A stretch of 64,000 bases of DNA, from contig CM049311.1 in the NCBI GenBank assembly GCA_026874595.1, positions 48,737,676 to 48,801,675 on the forward strand. The letters are read 5' to 3'. The notes under the pieces are model-generated. The model was not told where the DNA came from and ran no database searches. It saw only the letters and a list, made by a program, of their open reading frames with translations. The stretch's first letter is position 1. Each line of letters starts with the position of its first letter. A program made the translations under genes and the position numbers. This DNA is from Sipunculus nudus. Taxonomy: Eukaryota; Annelida; Sipuncula; Golfingiida; Sipunculidae. Positions 48,260-60,300 of the stretch are shown one piece after another.

Positions 48260-49040
48260 ATTGTTCCTTATCTGTCAACGTGACCCTCCACAATATGTAT
48301 CAAAATCCTTTCATAATTTTTCCATAATTTAACGAAAAGGATCCAAATTAAACCAGTTAATCAATTAACGGGCGACAAAACATATCATGTCCTGACTGAG
48401 GTTAAACAAACAGAGTCACCACAGTCTAAGGCACGCAGCTGGACCAGAAATTTCCAAGTAATGTGACACTTTGTACGTTTAATAAACTTTATCTTCTGAG
48501 TTAAATATATGTATAATATTCCTTCATGGCACTTATCTGATCTCAGATAAATATATAGCACAAATCACCATGTGAAGCTGTAAATAAACTCTCTTTTTTT
48601 AAATATAATCTTTCAAATACTTTACAATGATCGGATCTTTTGATTTTTCCCAAATGATGATCAGTTTATGAAGAATGAATATGTGTTATCCTTTACCTCA
48701 TACTTTACCTTTTCAAACATATTATACATGTTGTGATATTACAAATGTTGTGATAGTATATTTTTTAATATTAAATTACCTTTATTAATTTTGCCATATA
48801 TATTGCATAATGGGATAGTTTTGATTGAATTTTTATTGCAGCATACATAAATTACCAGCCCTGCACATGAAAATGTCTCAGATGGCAAAGCCATTATGAT
48901 ATCCGAGCATTAAAGCAAATGGTCTAACTATCACAGCCTTTATGCTACGCCCCTTTGACCTAATTATGCCAATGAGCCCCAAAAACGCTCCGACACAGAA
49001 TGATTTCCATGTCTATGGTTGTGAGAGCTGTTTATAAGAC
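48260..49040. other. Gene-free stretch
   Basis: AT-rich, no supportable gene or repeat. Confidence 0.5.
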
Positions 49041-49045
49041 AATAA

Positions 49046-49092
49046 TTACGTCACAAAGACGTCACGAAATTCGTTCGCACTGTCTGACGTCA
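49046..49092. promoter_or_regulatory. Cluster of three CRE/ATF-type motifs
   Basis: 'ttacgtcac' (49046-49054), 'gacgtcac' (49058-49065) and the perfect palindrome 'tgacgtca' (49085-49092) lie within 47 bp. TGACGTCA is the consensus CRE bound by CREB/ATF bZIP factors (known). A weak TATA-like 'tttataag' lies upstream (49031) and a good donor-like 'aag|gtaaga' lies at 49200-49201. This could be a promoter with a non-coding first exon, but there is no coding exon to attach it to. Confidence 0.35.
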
Positions 49093-49450
49093 TCACCTTG
49101 AATTGCGGTATCTCTGTTCTCCAGAGACGAATATATCGCAATCATTGTGAAGTGTTTTGCCATATTTTGGATCATTTGTCTCATATACGAATTCATTTAA
49201 AGGTAAGACAGTATTCACTCGGCAAAATTATTATAATGATTATGATTATACAGATTTTGCGCTAATGAGGTGATTGACTGTTTACATTGCCAACGGGTGC
49301 TGGCAACTTCACTGCTCATGATTATTCATTAAATGAATATGCGATTAAGGTCACAGAGAGGTCATGTTTAGGTCCCCGGGAGGGGGAGCAGACTACTCTT
49401 GTGTCTGTTGACGCACTTTAGAAGTGGAGGAATGAGTACCGAAAGTATAC

Positions 49451-49761
49451 TCCTCACGCAGCGGTTATACACTGCAGAGTTCAAGAGCTGCTTCGTTTTA
49501 ACCGCTGCATTATACAATGAGATTCTCTGATTTTCACCACCAGGGATCGCACAGGGCAAACAATTGTACTCAGACGAATGACAGCGTTGTATCGCACTGC
49601 GTATCCAACTCCAATTTTTAAATCCGCGACACCCCGCTCTCGTTGGCCTGATTCATGGACCTGTACCAGCCCTTGCGTTGAGATCCCGAAACACTGCTAA
49701 ACAAAGCAGCGCTTAAAACGAAGATCTGAAACGACTGCAATATATAACCGCTGCGTGAGGA
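49451..49761 (+). mobile_element. MITE with ~55-bp inverted ends
   Basis: Left 'tcctcacgcagcggttatac' continues through 'actgcag' and 'cttcgttttaaccgctgc'. Right, inverted, is 'gcgcttaaaacgaagatctg' ... 'ctgcaatatataaccgctgc' 'gtgagga'. The match runs about 55 bp with scattered mismatches. The interior (~200 bp) is non-coding. No clean target duplication, so the superfamily is undecided. Confidence 0.78.
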
Positions 49762-49769
49762 ATGAAAAT

Positions 49770-51170
49770 CGTCAGCCGAGCTAAAAAGTCGAGCCGGATC
49801 AATCTGTTCCTTTTAACATGGGTTTATTGATATCAGATCTCTGCTGAAAAATAATCCTATGACGTCATATTTCCGTCTAGGTTCTTAGAGTACTGAAACA
49901 CTTTCCATTTTTTTCTCTTAACAACTCATGCTATTGATAAATCTGACTATGGGTAAGCCGAAACCACATTTACCATGCAAGTGTCAATTTCAGACATGAA
50001 GGTAGATTTCAACGTGTTTATTTCGGAACTACGTGTGTTTGTTCTTTGTTCTTTACATAATTTTGCTTTGTGGAAAACAAACATACTTGGCGTTATTCTA
50101 TGATCAATGAATTTGCGGGCAAAAAAAAGAAGGAAAAAGTTTCCCCACTGTTTAAATGCACTTTTTTTATTAGTAGTAGTATTAATGAACAAACCAATGA
50201 GAACTCAGCCGGTCATTCGGTAATTGCCAGGGTCAGGATGCCATCTAAATTTTTCACTACAACGAAAAAAACTGCCCAGAAATTAACTCACAAATATAGG
50301 CCTCCGATGCAGTTCTTGGTTCGTGGGCGTCACAATCCGACCCCACAACGCACCGCGGCTATACATAAGATGCCGTAGGTATATCTGTAGTAAAGAAAAT
50401 GTTATCCGTTCAAGTACGTTGATTTAGAATAGTTTCAAGGCAAATTACATAAATATAGGTTGTTTTAGTGGTTAGGACTTAACGGTATAAGTAATATTTT
50501 GCTAGCATACGCAGGTGAATACAAAAATATGTTTTTCTTTAAAATTTAACAAATTTTGATTTTAAAGCTTAAAAGTTAATATATATAGTCCCGGTCGTCC
50601 TTCGGTGCCCAACAGATTGAGATTCGTCTTGTTTAGAATTGACGTCTGGTGGAAGGGTGGCAAGGAACTGGTTTGATCCGGCATGGCTTCAGCAGTTAAA
50701 TATCGCGGTAAATAACCATTTATAAAGTGCTCTGAGGTCACCAGAGGCGTGCAAGAGATTGCTTCGTGATATTCCTTCAATACTGGTAAGGGTCTTCAGA
50801 TTCTCTTACAATAAGATATTACCTGCACGCAAGTGACTACAGGGTAATTAATCTAAACAGCCAGCACAGTAAGCGTTCTTATGTTGTAATAGATGGCGTG
50901 GTGATATCTTCCTCTCGAGATAATGTAAAATTGCTCTGGATTTTGGGAAAAACAAGGAGAAGGACCCTCCTTTGGACATATTTATATAGTTTATCGTTTC
51001 CGACAGTGTAAGACTAAAAACGGGCATTTACGGGGTGTGGCCATGCAGAGAGGTGATCGTGACAACTGTTCAATGTAACCACCATCAATGATAATATAGA
51101 TGCCGAATTTTAAAGGCCTTCAATACCTTTCTGCTGCTAAGAATCACTATATTACACCTGTAGTATAGAA
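49770..51170. other. Gene-free stretch
   Basis: A second TGACGTCA lies near 49860. A Lys/Thr-rich 102-codon frame (50070-50378) has no family match. Otherwise nothing supportable. Confidence 0.5.
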
Positions 51171-51178
51171 GCTGGCGA

Positions 51179-51435
51179 CAGAAGCTGGTCCAGAAGCCCC
51201 TTTTTTCAGCTTCCACAAGCGTTTTTCAAGGGTTTCAGACCAATTTTTGCAGTCTGTATCAACCCCCTCGTTTTCCAGATCTTAGGGCCTTTTTTTTCTG
51301 GGCTTTGTCAATAATCCTCCTCCGTGTATGGACCCCTCTTTTCCGGACCTTGGGACTTTTTTGGGGGGCTTTGTCAAAAGTCCTTTTTGGAAGGACCCCC
51401 CCCCCCCTTTTTCCGAAATCCGTAATCCGCCCCTG
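51179..51435 (+). mobile_element. hAT-like MITE, 'ggatccgcccctg' family, copy 1
   Basis: Left 'cagaagctggtccagaagcc'; right 'ccgaaatccgtaatccgccc' + 'ctg'. The interior has 'caagggtttcagaccaattt', 'ggctttgtcaataatcctcc' and 'ggacccctcttttccgg', the last block partly duplicated. 'tggcga' lies directly outside both ends (51173-51178 and 51436-51441), a partial target duplication. Related to the next two copies. Confidence 0.72.
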
Positions 51436-52247
51436 TGGCGACTATACAGTACAACACAAGCAATATACATTCCCCGCTTGTTATCAAAGTGAGAATTTGT
51501 CACCAACCGATAACATATACAGTACATCGTCATTTATCTTCTTAAGACATTATCATAGAATATTGTGAGATACATGCATGCCTTTATTAAAACAGAAGGG
51601 CAGACAATACACTTCTTTGTTATATATGTCCTTGTCATGGGTTCAAAACAGGAATAAATATTTAAGTTAAGGGTGTCAGAAGTGTAGCAGGGGTAAACTT
51701 AGGATATCAGGAAAAAGACCACATACATCCGCCAGGATTCTCTTTATGTGTACTCAGCTGCCACGTTTAAACAACCCAATCTAAAGTCATTTCCAAGAAC
51801 AACAGCAAATATATCATAAATAAATAGCCTTATGTCACCATATTAAGAACCCTCTGAATAAAATTAAGAATTTGTTGTTCTGACTCAGATTAACTCCATA
51901 ATTTATGGGGTATTCGTTTGGTGTTAGCTTAACCTTTATTTCATTAAATTGCATCAAAACAATATTATGTTCCGAGCTTTTTTGTGTAATATTGCTAACA
52001 GGCAAACCAACGAATCAAGATGAAAATAGGATACCTCGCCACCTGGCGGAGATGTAAAAATAATCTAAGAATAGTAGAATATTTACGACTATTTTTTACA
52101 ATGGCGGAAGACTAACTTTTTTTTACATAAAACCTCGTTTCAGGGAGAATTTTTCAATAACTTTATTACTATTTTCTGTTTTACTTCTGACACTATATGA
52201 ATCCTCCATACTTCTTGGCTATAAAGCCTCGGGTCAACGATCGTGTG

Positions 52248-52438
52248 TAGAAGCAGATCCAGTGAACATCTGCACCTGGACCCCTGCTGCCTCTTTTTCA
52301 CCCGTCGCAACCTTTTAAAGGGATTTCAGACCATTCTTTTAGCCCGACCCTCCTTTCTCGACCTTTTTAGGTGCATGTTCTCATTATAGTCCTCCTGGGT
52401 TGGACCCCTCTTTTTCATAAATTCTGGATCCGCTCCTT
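52248..52438 (+). mobile_element. hAT-like MITE, 'ggatccgcccctg' family, copy 2
   Basis: 'agaagcagatccagtgaaca' at the left and 'aaattctggatccgctcct' at the right. Shared interior: 'ggacccctgctgcc', 'cgcaaccttttaaagggatt', 'cagaccatt', 'tcattatagtcctcc', 'ggacccctctttttcataaa'. No clear target duplication. Confidence 0.72.
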
Positions 52439-52679
52439 ATGCGGGTGACGTGATTAAATACTTTCATGGTTGATCTAGTAAACAATGGCGATTACCTCAA
52501 TTTGAGAATTAGTTTATTCTGCTCAGGAATTTGTGTTATACCATTGAGACAAATGAAAAGGTTCAAACTGCTGACTGGACAAATTCAATATGAGACAGGT
52601 CTTAGAGTAATAGCGTAAACTAAAGATCGACTTATCTATATTTTTTTCATTTATTATTTGTAAATACATTTGTTTTAAT

Positions 52680-52892
52680 CAGAAGCGGATCCAGGGGGAG
52701 GGTCAAGGTGGTCCGGACCCCCCCACTTTTTTTCAGCCGACGCAGCCTTTTTTAAGGGATTCATGCCACTTGTTGCGGGCTGGACCCCCCCCCCCCCCCC
52801 CCTTTTCCTAACCCGGGGACCATGTTTTTAGGTTTGTCATTAGTCCTCCAATTTTGGAGCCCTCCTTTTCCTAAATCCTGGATCCGCCCCTG
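52680..52892 (+). mobile_element. hAT-like MITE, 'ggatccgcccctg' family, copy 3
   Basis: Left 'cagaagcggatccaggggga'; right 'ctaaatcctggatccgcccc' + 'tg'. 13 of the first 15 bases are inverted at the right end. The interior shares 'gacgcagccttttttaaggg' and 'tttgtcattagtcctcc' with copies 1 and 2, and has an 18-base poly-C (52785-52802). Best-preserved ends of the three. Confidence 0.78.
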
Positions 52893-52899
52893 TTACAAC

Positions 52900-54000
52900 A
52901 TTTTTGCGACGATTCTGAATTAATGCACATTAAAGATTGATTATGTATATAGCCTGGTCTATAAACGCATTATGAATTCTCAGCTTAATACCAAGGCAAT
53001 CCATGCTTGTACTAATTATCATGCAAGGAGTAATGTAACGGACGACGATATCCATCAGAGTGAAGTTTCTATTTTCCTAACAATAGAGGAACACTTTAAC
53101 CATATAAGTGATTATCTGGTTAAATAATTCGGGCAATAGATTATCGGACAATGGCACTTTACTGTTAAGTTACAGGTGGCAGTGCTTGTGCAGGACTGCA
53201 GGATTGCCAATAAGAAATATACATATTAAGACGTCGATACCCGGGGAACTCACTCAAGAGAGTCTATTAAATATATATCAATAAAGGCAAGAAACCAATG
53301 AGGCTACGGGGTTCTACAATAATCTTTCACGATGGCTTGGTTTAATAAATACGCCAAAAGCGGGGAGCTTGCAGCAATTGTATCGCAGGGCTTCGGCAGA
53401 AAAACCAACGTAATTGAAAACGGCCATTCATTTGGCGCTCTCTCTACACTTATTGCTGGAGTGAAACTCGAGTTGAATATAATATCTCCTTGCAGGATTG
53501 ACTATGTTATATATAGTGGAAAGTATTGAGACATGGTATTTTAATTGATCCTGGGTTGGCGGCGGCCAACAGTGCTTCCTTAGTGGGCGGTTGTATAGAA
53601 TCAGCTCCGGGGCAGACGCTCTGACAATGCTTTATATACTGGCACGGGCAGTTCGCAGGTTTCAGCAAGCCGTGTTATATCCCATAAATGTATTGGATTG
53701 TCTGGCCGGAAAGAGCTTTAAAATAGAAAAGGATATAAAGGGGACGGTACAAGTGAATTTGCACTAATCATTAATTCCATGAAAGAGGGGATTTACAGAC
53801 TGAATATGTCTTTTTTTTATTCTAGGAAATTATCGAATCTGTAACCTGCAGTCGTGGTCTGCTATTTAAAAGAACTTAATCCTTTCACACCGTCTGTCTG
53901 AGGCGATCAGTTGATTAAATGATACCAGGTTATACGTTTCTTGGGCAGACAATATAACTTTCTGCTATATATTCCCACAATCGTATAATCCAATAATCTG
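52900..54000. other. Gene-free stretch
   Basis: A 65-codon frame at 53332-53529 is unrecognised. No clear repeat. Confidence 0.5.
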
Positions 54001-54005
54001 TATAG

Positions 54006-54208
54006 CAAGGGCGGGTCCAGGATTTTGGAAAGTGGAGGGTCCAATTCAACAATCCCAGTAAGACTAAAGAGAAATCATAAAAAGAAGTCCTGAGGTCTGG
54101 TAGAAGGGGATTCCAGGCCGCAAAAAAAAGATTTAAATCCCCAAAAAAATGTTTTGGCAGCTCAGAAAGGGGTGGGGTGCAGGGTGTCTATCTGGATCCG
54201 TCACTCTG
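54006..54208 (+). mobile_element. hAT-like MITE relic
   Basis: Left 'caagggcgggtccaggattt'; right 'tctatctggatccgtcactc' + 'tg'. The ends are degenerate inverted repeats. The interior differs from the 51-53 kb family and may match the relic at 22674. No target duplication seen. Confidence 0.55.
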
Positions 54209-54825
54209 CAGTCAGGGCTGCCTGAATAACCCCAGCGAAGACGGAGACTATAGTTTTATGACTTGACATTGTGTTTTTTCAGATGTTGCCATTTGTATTT
54301 TAAATATAGTCCAATGAATATATTTTACTGAGTTTTCGGATTTTCTCATACGTGTATAATTCTTACTGCATTTATTGATTTTTGTTCTGTCCTAATGCAT
54401 GCTGATGCTAATGGAAATCCTTTACAGAAAGCCAGAATTACCTTCACGTAAACTGAGGGTTGCCAGCAAAATTACTGTAATTTGTTTGTGATACCATTAA
54501 ATTATGTTAGAGCGTTATAATTTCTAACCGTTTCAGGAGTGTATTAGTATGTTTAAGAAAGATTGGTCATCCACGCATTCAGCAGTATTCAAGGATTTCG
54601 GAGGTTAATATCAGTGTAGCAAACACACAGACACACACATACGCAGCGGTTTGATTTTTTTCTATTAATGTGGAGTACAGTGTATGTGTTTGCATGCTAG
54701 AATCCGCCCAAATATTATAAAAGAAACTCATCCTGTCTACATCTGCGATATTGATGCAAAGCATATATATATATAGAAGGTGGTGTTACCCTCTGCTCTA
54801 TGGCCTACAGACTAGGCCAGAGCGG

Positions 54826-54896
54826 TATAACTCTGAAGAAAAACACCACTGTTAATTCAGACTGTTGTGAATTAACAGTGTTGTTTTTCTTAAGAG

Positions 54897-54901
<5 letters not shown>
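54826..54901. repeat. 34-bp-arm hairpin with 8-nt loop
   Basis: The left arm 54826-54859 ('tataactctgaagaaaaaca' ...) and right arm 54868-54901 ('tgaattaacagtgttgtttt' ...) pair with two mismatches around loop 'gactgttg'. A smaller hairpin 'tggcct'/'aggcca' lies just upstream (about 54800-54820). The right arm runs straight into a (TA)n tract. It could be a tiny fold-back element or, if transcribed, a pre-miRNA-sized stem-loop. Confidence 0.88.

Positions 54902-54955
<54 letters not shown>
54899..54955. repeat. (TA)n microsatellite
   Basis: About 28 uninterrupted TA units following the hairpin. Confidence 0.97.
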
Positions 54956-54958
<3 letters not shown>

Positions 54959-55212
54959 ATAAAGGATATATTTTAACGTGCAGTTGACCCCTATTAGTGC
55001 AGTTGTGATAGGAAATGTGCGGTTGAAATTCGGGATTTGTGCAGTTCTAAAATTTAAAGATACGTTCCTTTTCACAGACTGAACACCGCTTTCATGTGGT
55101 TCATCGTCCACTCGTATCAAGGCTATATATATTTTATTGACTCTGATATGTGAGTCTCTGTAATAATCAGTTATAATTTGTCATATTTTCATTCATATTC
55201 CATTCATTTTAT

Positions 55213-55214
<2 letters not shown>

Positions 55215-55275
<61 letters not shown>
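55215..55275. repeat. (TA)n microsatellite
   Basis: About 30 uninterrupted TA units. A further imperfect TA/TATG tract lies at 55531-55591. Confidence 0.97.
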
Positions 55276-55279
<4 letters not shown>

Positions 55280-55829
55280 CAAAAGTGGGGCCAAACCTGA
55301 AAATTAAATATAAAAAGGTCGCTGTCTCTGTTGTCGTAGTCACGAGTTGTCATTCTTTACACAAGTTACATCCATACGAGTCTGAACCCGTCTCAGTTAT
55401 GGCACAGGACAACTTTATCTGATAACCCTGGTCTATTGGGATTAAAAAAAGATGGGTCCTTTCTGCCTCAGTTTATGCTGTCGAGCAACGCTTGGAATTA
55501 ATTAATTTTGTACAGATCTAAAAATTTACCTTATATATATAAATATATATTATATATATGTATGTGTGTATATATATTTATATATATATAAATTAAGTTA
55601 TATTTAATGGTGAATTCCTGGTGTTTTGATGTAACAATATAATATAAACATAGCTAAAATAACAACACAGTCAAAATAAGGTTCACTTTTAATTTTACAC
55701 GACCTGCTTGTATCATTCACGTTATATGCCTATATTATAAGCTTATCAGCACTGCCAGCAAAGATAGCGCAGCACACAGTTTGGAAAGGGTTAAAAACCA
55801 CATTCGTGACTGGAAGAACACGGGGAGGC

Positions 55830-56020
55830 TATAAATAGAACAGCTTCCTCGTCTGATACACCCACGTTGTCTTGTTTACATCACGTGACCTGCAGGTACT
55901 CTCATAAAGCAACATGGCGTTTTGAGTGTACCCCAGGTGCGAGTGACCTCTCTATTGGCCCCGCCTAACAGGTATCTAATTGAGCAGCAGGATACCAAGG
56001 TTAACTATCGCGCATCTGGT
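55830..56020 (+). promoter_or_regulatory. Possible promoter and non-coding first exon
   Basis: 'tataaata' (55830-55837) in GC-richer surroundings, an E-box 'cacgtg' (55882-55887), 'attggccccgcc' (inverted CCAAT next to a GC box, about 55954), then a strong donor-like 'ctg|gtaagtaag' at 56018-56019. The only Kozak-like ATG in between ('aacatggcg', 55914) opens a three-codon frame. If real, this would be a 5'-UTR exon of a gene continuing to the right; no coding exon is found in the remaining 8 kb. Inference from motif clustering only. Confidence 0.3.
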
Positions 56021-56029
56021 AAGTAAGTC

Positions 56030-57350
56030 ACATTGCTGGACTTTGTTAAGATGGTCTGTTTATGGCCGTTAGGACGCTTGTTCACAAGTCACCTGCGAGC
56101 TTGTTAGCCGCTTTAGTTGACTTAGGAACGCTGCCATGGGCCGGGCCTCCTGAAACATAACATTGGCAACGTACACATTCTTTGACACAGGCAACACGAT
56201 GTCAGTTTCTCCCAAGAATGCTAGATGATACCATGTGTCATGTCTGTTTCAGCCCTGCAGGCTGCACGTGCCACTGATCATGCATGTTCAGTTTGTCGTC
56301 ATTGCATTTTAACTGGATTAATAGTTCTTTTACTCCCTGATAAACTGAACGAATTCAACATTTTAAAGCTCGCAGCATTTGTGCTTTGCTGAGAAAAACT
56401 AATTTTCCTTCTCAAACCTGCTGTAACATGTCTTTGAAATGTTTGCATTATCTTAAACAAACTTAACGAATTACATGATCTGAAAAGTCAGAGGTCATAG
56501 GCAAATTAACAACCATAAATATTGAGTTTTCCAATATAACATGCTTTTTTCAAATTAAGTTAGATTAAAGGTGACCATTCTTTTACAAAAGATATTACTT
56601 ATTTATGAACTGCATTGACCTCTCCTTGAAATGTTGTTGGATCACCATAAGTCAAAACATAGTAGAAAACAACTTGCACTGGTAGCCATCAGTCATGTGA
56701 AAGAAAACATAAACATAGCAACCTGCACATCTGTCATGAATCAAGATGGTGAAAAAACTGAAAAACATTTAATTATTTTTGATTTTGGAAAAGTAAATTT
56801 TCCTTTCTTTTCATGCGTGTGCAATATTATACCTATAGGAGGCTAGGACCACATGGTCTTGTTATAGTAAGCAGATTAACTTTGAAGCATTAACCTGAAC
56901 CTACAGAACCAAAGCAACAGGTAAAAAAGAGACACTGTGCTTGTAAGCTGGTGTGGTTTCCCCAGGACACTTTTGTATTTGGTTGAAATGAACTGGTAAC
57001 AGGAAACTTTGTCACTGAAACATGGCCTGGGACTTAGTACCTATAAAAGAAGAATATATATAGAGAATTACAGATAATATCTCATTTTGAATATTAAAGG
57101 AAAAATGAACAAACAGGCTTGCATAAATACATTTTACAATGATTGATGCTGTTCTAAAATAATTCATGTTTAAATGGTTGTAAGAGACTGTCTGACAAAT
57201 GCCACATGAAATGGACATCTTAACATTGAAGTAAGTCAAAGTTTTATTGATTTTACCCTAGTCAGTAAAAATCCTTGCCATATTAGTAGAGCTTCATTAC
57301 TTGCTTGGATTGCCTGGTGTCTTAGTGAAATAATGTAAGTCACCTGTAGT
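56030..57350. other. Gene-free stretch
   Basis: Non-repetitive AT-rich DNA between the possible first exon and the satellite. Frames of 71-75 codons have no recognised relatives. Confidence 0.5.
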
Positions 57351-57389
57351 GGCTACATGATAGAGTTGGTATCCTGTATAAGTTCAAGA

Positions 57390-60300
57390 TACAGTATATA
57401 TATCAGGATACACCCTGACAGTATGATATATCATGATACACTGATGATACCAAAAATATTGATACACCCTGACAGTATAATATATATCCTGACACAATCT
57501 GACAAAACGATATGTTTCATGATACACCCTGATTTTAATATATATTATGATACACCCTTACAATATTTTCATGATTCACCCTGACAATATGATATGAATC
57601 ATGACACACCTTGTGAGCTTGAAGATACAATATTATCATGACACAAGCTGGCAATGCAGTGTTATCATGATACACCCTGACAATATGATATATATCATGA
57701 TACATCCAGTAACAACCTGATTATATATTATTATCATGATACACCCTGACAATGCATTAATATCATGATACACCCTGAAGTCTGACGATATGATATATAT
57801 CATGATAAACCCTGTTCATACCATATTATCAGGATACATCCTGACAGTGCAGTGTTTTCATAATACACCCTGTTATTATTATATATCATGATACCCCCTG
57901 TTGATATAGTATATATCATGACACCCTGACAATACAGAATTATTATGATAAACCTGGATGATACAGTGTTATCATGATACACCCTGACAATATGATATAT
58001 ATCATGATACATCCAGTAACACCCTGATTATACAATATTATCATGATACACCCTGACAATGCATTAATATCATGATACACCCTGAAGTCTGACTATATGA
58101 TGTATATCATGATAAACCCTGTTCATATCATATTATCAGGATACATCCTGACAGTGCAGTGTTTTCATAATACACCCTGTTATCATTATATATCATGATA
58201 CACCACGTTGATACCATAAATATCATATATATCATGATACACCCTGTTGATATAGTATATATCACAACACCCTGACAATACAAAATGATTATGATAAACC
58301 TGGATGATACAGTGTTATCATGATACACCCTGACAATATGATATATATCATGATACATCCAGTAACACCCTGATTATACAATATTATCATGATACACCCT
58401 GACAATGCATTGATATCATGATACACCCTGAAGGTTGATGATATGATATATATCATGATAAACCCTGTTCATACCATATTATCAGGATACATCCTGACAG
58501 TGCAGTGTTTTCATAATACACCCTGTTATTATTATATATCATGATACACCCTGTTGATACAATATATATCATGACACCCTGACAATACAAAATTATCATG
58601 ATAAACCTGGATGATACAGTGTTATCATGATACACCCTGACAATATGATATATATCATGATACATCCAGTAACACCTTGATTATACAATATTATCATGAT
58701 ACACCCTGACAATGCATTGATATCATGATACACCCTGAAGGTTGATGATATGATATATATCATGATAAACCCTGTTCATACCATATTATCAGGATACATC
58801 CTGACAATGCAGTGTTTTCATAATACACCCTGTTATTATTATATATCATGATACACCCTGTATATATAGTATATATCACGACACCCTGACAATACAAAAT
58901 TATTATGATAAACCTGGATGATACAGTGTTATCATGATACACCCTGACAATATGATATATATCATGATACATCCAGTAACACCCTGATTATACAATATTA
59001 TCATGATACACCCTGACAATGCATTAATATCATGATACACCCTGAAGTCTGATGATATGATATATATCATGATAAACCCTGTTCATACCATATTATCAGG
59101 ATACATCCTGACAGTGCAGTGTTTTCATAAAACACCCTGTTATTATTATATATCATGATACACCACGTTGATACAATATATATCATGACACCCTGACAAT
59201 ACAAAATTATCATGATAAACCTGGATGATACAGTGTTATCATGATACACCCTGACAATATGATATATATCATGATACATAAAGTAACACCTTGATTATAC
59301 AATATAATCATGATACACCCTGGCAATGCATTGATATCATGATACACCCTGAAGGTTGATGATATGATATATATCATGATAGACCCTGTTCATACCATAT
59401 TATCAGGATACATCCTGACAATGCAGTGTTTTCATAATACACCCTGTTATTATTATATATCATGATACACCCTGTATATATAGTATATATCACGACACCC
59501 TGACAATACAAAATTATTATGATAAACCTGGATGATACAGTGTTATCATGATACACCCTGACAATATGATATATATCATGATACATCCAGTAACACCCTG
59601 ATTATACAATATTATCATGATACACCCTGACAATGCATTAATATCATGATACACCCTGAAGTCTGACGATATGATATATATCATGATAAACCCTGTTCAT
59701 ACCATATTATCAGGATACATCCTGACAGTGCAGTGTTTTCATAATACACCCTGTTATTATTATATATCATGATACACCCTGTTGATACAATATATATCAT
59801 GACACCCTGACAATACAAAATTATCATGATAAACCTGGATGATACAGTGTTATCATGATACACCTTGATCATATGATATATATCATGATCCATCCAGTAA
59901 CACCCTGATTATACAATTTATATCACAACACCCTGACAATACAAAATTATTATGATAAACCTGGATGATACAGTGTTATCATGATACACCCTGACAATAT
60001 GATATATATCATGATACATCCAGTAACACCCTGATTATACAATATTATCATGATACACCCTGACAATGCATTAATATCATGATACACCCTGAAGTCTGAC
60101 GATATGATATATATCATGATAAACCCTGTTCATACCATATTATCAGGATACATCCTGACAGTGCAGTGTTTTCATAATACACCCTGTTATTATTATATAT
60201 CATGATACACCCTGTTGATATAGTATGTATCATGACACCCTGACAATACAAAATTATTATGATAAACCTGGATGATACAGTGTTATCAGGATACACCCTG

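Noticed and set aside
50070-50378. 102-codon Lys/Thr-rich frame
   Set aside because: No family or context; overlaps another frame on the opposite strand and looks compositional.
54006-54208. Fourth member of the 51-53 kb MITE family
   Set aside because: Ends are similar but interior blocks do not match, so it is listed separately as a hAT-like relic.
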